32,124 nucleotides of DNA, taken from contig JAFYTP010000031.1 in the NCBI GenBank assembly GCA_017558775.1, positions 1 to 32,124 of the forward strand. The letters are read 5' to 3'. Under the pieces are notes generated by a model. That model worked only from the letters and a program-made list of their open reading frames with translations, searched no databases and was not told the DNA's origin. A program made the translations under genes and the position numbers. Origin of the DNA: Bacteroidales bacterium (GTDB taxonomy: Bacteria > Bacteroidota > Bacteroidia > Bacteroidales > UBA932). Shown here in pieces: positions 26,216 through 32,124 of this stretch; within the stretch, counting starts at the first letter, position 1; each line of letters begins with the position of its first letter.

Positions 26216-27751
26216 TTATTGGACTTCCAGCACGATGACGGAGGCGGCGGGGAGGGTGAGCTTGATGCTCTTGCCGTTGGCCTTCGCGCCGGTGAAGGCG
26301 ACGGGGGCGACGGCGGGAGCCTTGCCGAAGTCGTTGTAGGCGTCGATGCGGTCGGCCTTCAGGATTTCGCCGGTGACGCTCTTGGGCTTCAGGGAGTCGA
26401 AGTTCAGTTCCACGGTGACGGCCTTGTCCAGGTACGGGTTCGCCAGGGAGACATGCAGCTTGCCGGCGGCGTCACGGGAGACGCAGGCGCTGAAGTCGTC
26501 CATGATGCGGCCCTCGGCAGAGACGATGTTGCCGGTCTTGTAGTCAGAAGGCACATACGTCGCGTTCTGGTGGACATTGTACATCCGGAAGACGTGGTAG
26601 GTCGGGGTGAGGACCATCTTCTCGCCGTCGGTGAGGATCATGGCCTGGAGCACGTTGATGATCTGGGCGATGTTCGCCATCTTCAGGCGGTCGGTGTACT
26701 TCTGGAAGATGTTGAGGTTCAGGGCGGCGACCATCGCGTCGCGCATCGTGTTCTGCTGGAAGAGCCAGCCCGGGTTGGTGCCCGGCTCCACGTCGAACCA
26801 GGTGCCCCATTCGTCCAGGAGGAGGGCGACCTTCTTCTCGGGATCGTAGGCGTCCATGATGGCGAAGTGGTTCTTCAGCACCTGCTCGATCTCCACGGTC
26901 TTCGCGAGGACGTTGTAGTATTCTTCCGGCGTGAACTGCGTGGCGGAACCCTTGCTGCCGGTCCAGCCCTTGCAGGTATAATAGTGCAGGGACAGGCCGT
27001 CCATCTTGTTCGCGGCCTTCTGCATCATCACCTTGGTCCAGTTGTAGTCATAGTCCGAGGCGCCGCAGGCGACCTTGTACACTTGGTTCCCGTTGTAGTT
27101 GCGGGCGTAGAGCGCGTAGCGCTTGTACACATCGGCATAATAATCGGCCGTCATGTCGCCACCGCAGCCCCAGGTTTCGTTGCCGACGCCCAGGTATTTG
27201 ACCTTCCAGGGCTTCTCACGGCCGTTCTGGGCGCGGAGTTCAGCCATCGAACCGGCCTCGGCGGTCATGTACTCGACCCACTTGGCCATCTCCTCGACGG
27301 TGCCGGAGCCCACGTTGCCGGAGATGTAGGGCTCGGTGCCCAGGATCTCGCACAGGTTCAGGAATTCATGGGTGCCGAAAGAGTTGTCCTCCACGGTGCT
27401 GCCCCAGTTGTTGTTGACGAGCTTTTTCCGGTTCTCCTGGGGGCCGATGCCGTCCATCCAGTGGTATTCGTCGGCAAAGCAACCGCCGGGCCAGCGGAGC
27501 ACGGGCACCTTTAAAGTCTTGAGGGCCTCCAGCACGTCCGTGCGGTAGCCGTCGATGTTGGGGATGGAGGAGTCCTTGCCCACCCAGATGCCTTCGTAAA
27601 TGCACTTTCCGAGGTGTTCGGAGAACTGTCCGTAGATCTCGGCCGGGATGACCGGCTGGTCCTGGGCCGTCTCATGGACGGCGACTTTGACCTGCGCGGC
27701 GGCGGTCAAAGAGGCGGCGAGGGCCGCGAGTATTATCAGGGATTTTTTCAT
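26216..27751 (-). CDS. GH51 alpha-L-arabinofuranosidase, secreted
   Basis: This releases terminal arabinose from arabinoxylan and arabino-oligosaccharides. It has 511 residues from the MKK start, with a signal peptide ending TAAAQ (20). Longer in-frame starts upstream would bury the signal sequence. GH51 motifs are [16 protein letters not shown] (39-54), [13 protein letters not shown] (86-98), the acid/base Glu192 in GNETWGCGG, and the nucleophile Glu314 in LLLDEWGTW. The C-terminal part (from about 400) is the usual beta-sandwich. It runs convergent to the PUL and has its own promoter-like site, but fits the locus functionally because it complements the GH43 enzymes. Export to the periplasm is inferred from the signal peptide. 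Confidence 0.95.
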   Translation of the reverse strand: MKKSLIILAALAASLTAAAQVKVAVHETAQDQPVIPAEIYGQFSEHLGKCIYEGIWVGKDSSIPNIDGYRTDVLEALKTLKVPVLRWPGGCFADEYHWMDGIGPQENRKKLVNNNWGSTVEDNSFGTHEFLNLCEILGTEPYISGNVGSGTVEEMAKWVEYMTAEAGSMAELRAQNGREKPWKVKYLGVGNETWGCGGDMTADYYADVYKRYALYARNYNGNQVYKVACGASDYDYNWTKVMMQKAANKMDGLSLHYYTCKGWTGSKGSATQFTPEEYYNVLAKTVEIEQVLKNHFAIMDAYDPEKKVALLLDEWGTWFDVEPGTNPGWLFQQNTMRDAMVAALNLNIFQKYTDRLKMANIAQIINVLQAMILTDGEKMVLTPTYHVFRMYNVHQNATYVPSDYKTGNIVSAEGRIMDDFSACVSRDAAGKLHVSLANPYLDKAVTVELNFDSLKPKSVTGEILKADRIDAYNDFGKAPAVAPVAFTGAKANGKSIKLTLPAASVIVLEVQ

Positions 27752-27770
27752 ATGCGGTTTTCTGTCCATA

Positions 27771-27778
27771 CAAATATC
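27771..27778 (-). promoter_or_regulatory. Possible -7 element for GH51 gene
   Basis: Read on the minus strand, GATATTTG is one base off TAnnTTTG. It lies 19 bases upstream of the ATG. No convincing -33 element is visible. Confidence 0.4.
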
Positions 27779-27812
27779 GGACATTCCCCGCAAAGGTCCT
27801 TTGACGAATCGT

Positions 27813-28682
27813 TCAGATGCTTTTAATATCAACCCAACGGATATCCGAGTCCCGGCGCCACCACGTCAATTGGCGCTTTGCGTAGTGCCGGGTGTTCCGT
27901 TGGATGAGCCGGACGGCGGTCTCGAGGTCGCACTTGCCGTCAAAGTAATCGAACAGCTCCCGGTAGCCCACCGTCTGGAGGGCGGGCAGGTCCCGGTAGG
28001 GGAGCAGGCTGCGGGCCTCGGCCTCCAGGCCGTCGTCCATCATCTGGAGGACGCGCTTGTCGATGCGTTCGTACAGCTCCTCCCGCGGCCGGGTGAGACC
28101 GACCTTCTCGATGGTGAAATCCCGCTCCTTGAAACTCCGCGTCTTGAAGGAGGAAAAAGGCTGTCCGGTATACAGACAAACCTCCAGGGCGCGGATGACG
28201 CGCTGCCCGTTGGAAAGGTCGATTTCGTCGTACGTCACGGGATCCAACTCCTTGAGCTGTTCCGCCAGGACGTCCACGCCTTCGTCGCGGAGGCACTCCA
28301 TCAGGTGCTCGCGGAGCAGCATCGGCACCTCCGGGAAGTCGTCCAGCCCATAGCAGAGGGCGTCGATGTACATCATCGATCCGCCGGTCACCACGAGCGT
28401 TTCGTGGCCTTCGGCGAACAGCCGGTCGATGAGGGCGAGGGCATCGGCCTCATACATGCCGGCGGTATAGTTCTGGGTGACCGAGATGGTCTGGATGAAA
28501 TAATGTTGCACCCGCGCGAGCTGTTCCGGGGTGGGAACGGCCGTGCCGATGCGCATTTCCTTATATAACTGTCTGGAATCGCAGGAGATGACGGGACTTC
28601 CGTACTCCAGCGCCTGCTCGATGCTGTAGTCGGTCTTTCCGACGGCAGTCGGTCCGAGGATCACCAGGAGCCGCCTGCCCAT
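27813..28682 (-). CDS. miaA: tRNA dimethylallyltransferase MiaA
   Basis: This transfers a dimethylallyl group to N6 of adenosine 37 in tRNAs that read codons starting with U, in the cytoplasm. It has 289 residues, a little short but normal for Bacteroidetes. The P-loop GPTAVGKT is at 10-17, the [11 protein letters not shown] segment with Asp35 follows, then VTGGSMMY (98-105), and later the [11 protein letters not shown] and [11 protein letters not shown] segments typical of MiaA. It starts 3 bases after the stop of the pRiA4b-ORF3-like gene on the same strand, so the two form an operon. It is unrelated to the PUL. Confidence 0.97.
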   Translation of the reverse strand: MGRRLLVILGPTAVGKTDYSIEQALEYGSPVISCDSRQLYKEMRIGTAVPTPEQLARVQHYFIQTISVTQNYTAGMYEADALALIDRLFAEGHETLVVTGGSMMYIDALCYGLDDFPEVPMLLREHLMECLRDEGVDVLAEQLKELDPVTYDEIDLSNGQRVIRALEVCLYTGQPFSSFKTRSFKERDFTIEKVGLTRPREELYERIDKRVLQMMDDGLEAEARSLLPYRDLPALQTVGYRELFDYFDGKCDLETAVRLIQRNTRHYAKRQLTWWRRDSDIRWVDIKSI

Positions 28683-28685
28683 CCG

Positions 28686-29255
28686 CTACTCGTTCTCGTC
28701 GTAGATTTCCTTGCCGTCCTCGTCGTCGTCCTCTTCCTCTTCGTCCTCCTCGTCTTCGTCGTCGAAGTCCTCGTCGTCATCGAAGCCGAGGCCGCCGCCC
28801 TTGTTCTCGCCGGGGAGGTGGCGCTGCTCGTCCGGCAGGTCCTCGTAGGCGACGTAGCCGTTCTCGAACTCGATGGGGTTCGGGCCTTTGGATTCGGCGA
28901 TGAAGGGGTAGTCGGGGTTGACATTGACGCCTTCCACCTCGCCTTCGACCGTGATGTTCACGCTCTTGCGGTTGGTGACGTCGTAGAAGTACACGAAATC
29001 GGTGGCGCCGGCCTTGACGGCCTTTTCCAGGGAGACCTGGTCCACGGTGCCGGAGCCGAGGTCGAACAGGCCGTAGCGGCCTACCACGCCGCCCTCGATG
29101 TCGAGGGCCTTGAACATGATGAGCTGGTCCTGCGGGAATTCCATATCCGCCCGCATCTGCTTATGGAGGGTGTACAGCGTCGTAGCGCCGTTCACGTGGT
29201 AGATTCTGAAGAAGCCCTTGATGCCAGTCAGGGTCACTCTGAGTCGGAATACCAT
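28686..29255 (-). CDS. pRiA4b ORF3-like (IS1096 TnpR-like) domain protein with acidic C-terminal tail
   Basis: The N-terminal part from MVFRLRVTLTGIKGFFRI through TLYTLHKQM matches the plasmid pRiA4b ORF-3-like fold (PF07929). Its role is unknown, and in chromosomes it is usually not part of a transposon. I start it at the ATG at 29255; a longer in-frame start at 29315 would overlap the promoter region. Of 189 residues, the last 32 (about 158-189) are extremely acidic, about 25 being Asp or Glu. That would make a disordered, strongly negative tail. It lies 3 bases upstream of miaA and is co-transcribed with it. The family call is by motif memory. Confidence 0.8.
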   Translation of the reverse strand: MVFRLRVTLTGIKGFFRIYHVNGATTLYTLHKQMRADMEFPQDQLIMFKALDIEGGVVGRYGLFDLGSGTVDQVSLEKAVKAGATDFVYFYDVTNRKSVNITVEGEVEGVNVNPDYPFIAESKGPNPIEFENGYVAYEDLPDEQRHLPGENKGGGLGFDDDEDFDDEDEEDEEEEDDDEDGKEIYDENE

Positions 29256-29282
29256 ATCGTAGTCAAGTCTTGTTTCTGAAGT

Positions 29283-29316
29283 CAAAGATACAATAAAAAA
29301 CCGTCCCGATTGCAAA
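29283..29316 (-). promoter_or_regulatory. Promoter for the pRiA4b-ORF3-like/miaA operon
   Basis: Read on the minus strand, TATCTTTG (29283-29290) matches the -7 consensus TAnnTTTG exactly. TTTG (29313-29316) lies 22 bases upstream as a -33 candidate. The ATG follows about 27 bases downstream of the -7 element. Confidence 0.6.
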
Positions 29317-29340
29317 TTTTCTCAAAAAACGCTACTTTCG
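29310..29340 (+). promoter_or_regulatory. Promoter for yigZ-like gene, back-to-back with the divergent promoter
   Basis: TTG (29310-29312), a 20-base spacer and TACTTTCG (29333-29340) form a near-consensus promoter. Its -33 end abuts the -33 element of the divergent operon. The likely GTG start lies only 5 bases past the -7 element. Confidence 0.45.
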
Positions 29341-29345
29341 TGGAA

Positions 29346-29945
29346 GTGGAAAACTACGACGCATACCGGAGCATCGCGGCCCGGAGCGAGGGGCTGTTCA
29401 AGGACAACGGCTCCCGTTTCATCGCCTTCGCATACCCCGTGGAAACGGAGGAGGAAGTGAAGGAAATCGTCGCTTCCCTGAAGAAGGAATACCACGATGC
29501 CCGGCACCACTGTTACGCCTACCGGCTGGGCTACAAGGGGGACCGTTTCCGGGCCAATGACGACGGTGAGCCCTCGGGTTCGGCCGGCCGCCCCATCCTC
29601 GGGCAGATCGACTCCATGGGCCTGAGTGACATCCTTGTCGTGGTCGTCCGGTATTTCGGCGGCATCAAGCTCGGCATCCCCGGCCTGATCCGGGCATACA
29701 AGACCTCCACGGCGGACGCCCTCTCGCAGGCGGAGGTCATCGACAAAGTCGCCGGTAAGACCTTCCGCGTCACCTTTGATTATCTGTCGATGAACGGGGT
29801 GATGAAGGTCCTCAAGGACATGGGCCTGTCCCCTTCCGCGCAGGATTTCTTCCTTGAATGCGCCCTGGAGGTCCGTGTGCGGCTGTCGATGGAGGAGGAC
29901 TTCCTGGCCCGGCTCTCCGGCATGGCCCGGGCGGAAGAGGTGTAA
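29346..29945 (+). CDS. YigZ/IMPACT (UPF0029) family protein
   Basis: This is a conserved cytoplasmic protein of the YigZ/IMPACT family. Eukaryotic IMPACT regulates the Gcn2 kinase; the bacterial role is unclear. Signature segments are ARHHCYAYRLGYKGDRFRAND, DDGEPSGSAGRPIL and VVRYFGGIKLGIPGLIRAY, followed by a C-terminal DUF1949-like domain. The start is uncertain. A TTG at 29310 gives 211 residues but lies in the promoter, and a GTG at 29340 overlaps the -7 element. A GTG at 29346 gives 199 residues and an N-terminus like other Bacteroidetes members (ENYDAYRSIAARSEG). There is no ATG near the 5' end. Confidence 0.88.
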   Translation: MENYDAYRSIAARSEGLFKDNGSRFIAFAYPVETEEEVKEIVASLKKEYHDARHHCYAYRLGYKGDRFRANDDGEPSGSAGRPILGQIDSMGLSDILVVVVRYFGGIKLGIPGLIRAYKTSTADALSQAEVIDKVAGKTFRVTFDYLSMNGVMKVLKDMGLSPSAQDFFLECALEVRVRLSMEEDFLARLSGMARAEEV

Positions 29946-29992
29946 TCCATACACTATATGCAATAATAGTAGGTTTATTCAATTGGATTTCG

Positions 29993-30000
29993 TACCTTTG
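29993..30000 (+). promoter_or_regulatory. Promoter -7 element for serC
   Basis: TACCTTTG matches TAnnTTTG exactly, 34 bases upstream of the serC ATG. A -33 element at normal spacing is not clear. An inverted repeat (29999-30007 with 30027-30035) overlaps its downstream edge. Confidence 0.6.
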
Positions 30001-30034
30001 ATACTTGCAAACGTAACTTAAATTGACAAGTATC

Positions 30035-31111
30035 ATGTCCAAAAAAGTCCATGTCTTCAACGCAGGCCCCTGCCTTCTCCCGCAGGTCGCCATTGACAAC
30101 ACCATCGAGGCCCTGAAGGATTTCAACGGTACCGGCATTTCCGTCATTTCCGTCTCCCACCGCTCGAAGGAGTGGGATGCCGTGATGGAAGAGACCCGCG
30201 CCCTCTGGAAAGAGCTTCTTCACATCCCCGACACCCATGAGGTCGTGTTCCTCGGTGGCGGCGCCTCCCTCCAGTTCCTGTATGTCGCCATGAACTACCT
30301 GGAGAAGAAGGCCGCCTATCTGGACACCGGCGTGTGGGCCCACAAGGCCCTCAAGGAGGCCCAGGGTATCGGTGACGCCTATGCCATCGCCTGCTCCAAG
30401 GACAAGAACTACACCTATATCCCGAAGGGCTTCGAGATCCCCGCGGACCTCGACTACCTGCACATCACCACGAACAACACCATCTACGGCACCGAGATCC
30501 ACGAGGACATCGACTGCCCGTGCCCGCTCATCGCCGATATGTCCTCCGACATCATGTCCCGTCCGGTGGACGTTTCCAAGTATGACCTCATCTACGGTGG
30601 CGCGCAGAAGAACGTCGGTCCTGCCGGCGTCATCTTCGCCATCATCAAGAAGGACTCCCTGGGCCGCGTGAGCCGCTACATCCCGACGATGCTCGACTAC
30701 CGCACCCACATCGACAAGCAGTCCATGTTCAACACCCCGCCGGTCTTCGCCATCTTCGTGATGAAGGAAACTCTCAAGTGGCTCAAGAGCATCGGCGGTG
30801 TCGAGGCTATGTACGAGATCAACAAGGCGAAAGCCAAGCTCCTGTATGACGAGATCGAGCGCAACTCCATGTTCGTCGGCACCGCCGCGAAGGAGGACCG
30901 TTCCCTGATGAGCGTCTGCTTCGTGATGGCTCCCGGCAAGGAAGAGTTCCAGGACGAGTTCCTCGCTTTTGCCAAGGATCACGGCATGGTGGGCATCAAG
31001 GGCCACCGCTCCGTCGGCGGCTTCCGCGCCTCCCTCTACAACGCCTGCACCATCGACGATGTCCAGGCCCTGGTTGATTGCATGAAGGAATTTGAAAACT
31101 TGAAGAAGTGA
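30035..31111 (+). CDS. serC: Phosphoserine aminotransferase SerC
   Basis: This converts 3-phosphohydroxypyruvate and glutamate to phosphoserine and 2-oxoglutarate in serine synthesis; the same enzyme family can serve vitamin B6 synthesis. It has 358 residues. The N-terminal NAGPCLLP (9-16), SHRSKEWD (41-48), [10 protein letters not shown] (72-81) and the PLP lysine Lys192 in [11 protein letters not shown] are typical. The C-terminal [18 protein letters not shown] is also diagnostic. The ATG at 30035 is preferred over an in-frame TTG at 30023. serA follows after a 144-base gap filled by a palindromic element; serC-serA order is common in Bacteroidetes. Confidence 0.97.
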   Translation: MSKKVHVFNAGPCLLPQVAIDNTIEALKDFNGTGISVISVSHRSKEWDAVMEETRALWKELLHIPDTHEVVFLGGGASLQFLYVAMNYLEKKAAYLDTGVWAHKALKEAQGIGDAYAIACSKDKNYTYIPKGFEIPADLDYLHITTNNTIYGTEIHEDIDCPCPLIADMSSDIMSRPVDVSKYDLIYGGAQKNVGPAGVIFAIIKKDSLGRVSRYIPTMLDYRTHIDKQSMFNTPPVFAIFVMKETLKWLKSIGGVEAMYEINKAKAKLLYDEIERNSMFVGTAAKEDRSLMSVCFVMAPGKEEFQDEFLAFAKDHGMVGIKGHRSVGGFRASLYNACTIDDVQALVDCMKEFENLKK

Positions 31112-31120
31112 GTCCGTTCC

Positions 31121-31223
31121 GGCACCGGTATTTTGAAAACCCCCGCTACGCGGTCCCTCCCATAAATGGGCCCCTCCCTCTTATAGTGCCGAGGGTGGCA
31201 TAGGTTTTCAAAACACCGGTGCC
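31121..31223. repeat. 103-bp palindromic element (MITE/REP-like) between serC and serA
   Basis: Terminal inverted repeats of 21 bases (31121-31141 and 31203-31223, 20 of 21 matching) enclose a GC-rich core with smaller inverted repeats (CCCATAAATGGG at 31159-31170; CCCTC/GAGGG at 31176-31180 and 31191-31195). No coding potential is seen. A second, outer 10-bp inverted repeat (31102-31111 with 31232-31241) includes the serC stop codon. No flanking target-site duplication is visible. It could be a mobile palindromic repeat or a structured RNA in the serC-serA transcript. Confidence 0.75.
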
Positions 31224-31255
31224 TGCACTTTTCACTTCTTCCAAAGATTTTAACT

Positions 31256-32124
31256 ATGAAGGTTTTACTTGCTACTCAGAAGCCTTTTGCTGCAAAGGCA
31301 GTTGACGGAATCGTTAAGATTTTGACTGAAGCCGGCCACGAGGTCGTGAAGCTGGAGAAGTATGCCGAGCAGGCGGATTTTGTCGCCGCTGTGGCCGATG
31401 TCGAGGCCATTATCATCCGGTCGGACAAGGTGACGGCCGAGGTGATCGCCGCCGCTCCGAAGCTGAAGATCGTGGTGCGCGCGGGCGCCGGATACGACAA
31501 TGTCGACCTGGCCGCCGCCACCGCCGCCGGCGTGGTCGTGATGAACACCCCGGGACAGAACTCCAACGCCGTGGCGGAACTCGCCCTCGGCATGATGATC
31601 TTCATGGCCCGCACGCACTTCACCCCGGCCACGGGTTCCGAACTGCAGGGCAAGCGCCTGGGCGTCCAGGCTTATGGTAACGTGGGCCGCCTGGTCGGCC
31701 AGAAGGCCAAGGCCCTCGGCATGAAGATCTCCGCCCTCGACCCGTTCCTCACCGACGAGCAGATCGTCGCCGGCGGCGCCGAGCCCGTCCACTCCGTGGA
31801 AGAGCTCTACGCCACCTCCGACTACGTCTCCGTCCACATCCCGGCGCTCCCGACCACGATCAAGAGCATCGGCTATGACCTCATCACCAAGATGCCCAAG
31901 GGCGCCACGCTCGTGAACACCGCCCGCAAGGAAGTCATCGACGAGGAAGGCCTCCTGAAGGCCCTGGAGGAGCGTGAGGACCTGAAGTACGTCACCGACG
32001 TCATGCCGGACAACTACGACCAGCTCACCAAGAAGTTCGGCTACCGCGTCTTCGCCACCCCCAAGAAAATGGGTGCCCAGACCTCCGAAGCCAACGTCAA
32101 CGCCGGCCTCGCCGCCGCCCGCCA
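31256..32124 (+). CDS. serA: D-3-phosphoglycerate dehydrogenase SerA, 3' truncated by window edge
   Basis: This oxidises 3-phosphoglycerate to 3-phosphohydroxypyruvate with NAD+, the first step of serine synthesis, feeding SerC. It begins at ATG 31256 (MKVLLATQKPFAAKAV), and 289 codons are visible before the window ends without a stop. Marks of the D-2-hydroxyacid dehydrogenase fold are VVRAGAGYDNVD (73-84), NTPGQNSNAVAELALG (97-112), a Rossmann loop AYGNVGR (139-145) and NTARKEVID (221-229, Arg224). The usual catalytic His of the TPHxGAxT motif is Lys here (ATPKKMGAQT, 267-276), and the usual acidic partner motif is also changed (DVMPDN). I recall the TPKKMGAQT form in other short Bacteroidetes SerA proteins. 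The first bases of the ACT-less C-terminus are cut off. Confidence 0.93.
   Translation, partial: MKVLLATQKPFAAKAVDGIVKILTEAGHEVVKLEKYAEQADFVAAVADVEAIIIRSDKVTAEVIAAAPKLKIVVRAGAGYDNVDLAAATAAGVVVMNTPGQNSNAVAELALGMMIFMARTHFTPATGSELQGKRLGVQAYGNVGRLVGQKAKALGMKISALDPFLTDEQIVAGGAEPVHSVEELYATSDYVSVHIPALPTTIKSIGYDLITKMPKGATLVNTARKEVIDEEGLLKALEEREDLKYVTDVMPDNYDQLTKKFGYRVFATPKKMGAQTSEANVNAGLAAAR

Noticed and set aside
26198-27514. Plus-strand open frame of 438 codons opposite the GH51 gene
   Set aside because: The minus strand encodes an intact GH51 with both catalytic Glu residues; the plus-strand frame has no family features.
28686-29255. Reading the pRiA4b-ORF3/IS1096 TnpR-like protein as evidence of a transposon
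   Set aside because: There is no transposase and no terminal repeats, and the gene is tightly linked to miaA; the family name is historical.

Overview
The window looks like part of a chromosome of a GC-rich, gut- or rumen-type Bacteroidales bacterium. The evidence is the two SusC/SusD pairs, the absence of obvious Shine-Dalgarno sequences, promoter-like TAnnTTTG (-7) motifs, lipoprotein and AQ-type signal peptides, and a serC-serA pair with a short Bacteroidetes-type SerA. By impression G+C is about 60%, with a strong third-position bias. That would fit uncultured groups such as Cryptobacteroides/UBA932 or Rikenellaceae relatives; this placement is inference only.

Positions 1-27751 are a polysaccharide utilization locus (PUL) aimed at decorated pentose polymers, most likely acetylated and feruloylated arabinoxylan and/or arabinan. 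It opens with a left-truncated susC and its susD (1-4666), closed by a strong terminator. A new promoter region then leads into a second, paralogous susC/susD pair (4882-9794). After a hairpin comes a run of secreted enzymes: a CE6-like/CE1 fusion esterase, a CBM48-CE1 esterase, a GH43-CBM6 enzyme, a lipoprotein GH43 with a C-terminal sandwich domain, an alpha/beta-hydrolase esterase, an unrecognised secreted protein, and an arabinanase-like GH43. A terminator and a promoter-like sequence at 19242-19303 split the locus. The second unit holds a lipoprotein GH43, a tandem GH43-CBM6-GH43-CBM6 protein, another CBM48-CE1 esterase and a type-B carboxylesterase lipoprotein. It ends at a bidirectional terminator shared with a convergent GH51 arabinofuranosidase gene.

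In the proposed scheme, surface SusCD complexes import oligosaccharides, esterases remove acetyl and feruloyl groups, and the GH43/GH51 enzymes remove arabinose and xylose. There are six GH43 catalytic domains, one GH51 and six esterase domains, but no recognised endo-xylanase, surface glycan-binding SusE/F-like protein or PUL regulator. Those may lie to the left of the window.

Positions 27813-32124 are housekeeping: miaA and an acidic-tailed pRiA4b-ORF3-like protein on the minus strand, then a divergent YigZ/IMPACT protein, serC and the start of serA on the plus strand. A 103-bp palindromic element sits between serC and serA. No tRNA, rRNA, CRISPR array or insertion sequence was seen. No gene-free stretch exceeds about 215 bases; the longest is 4667-4881.
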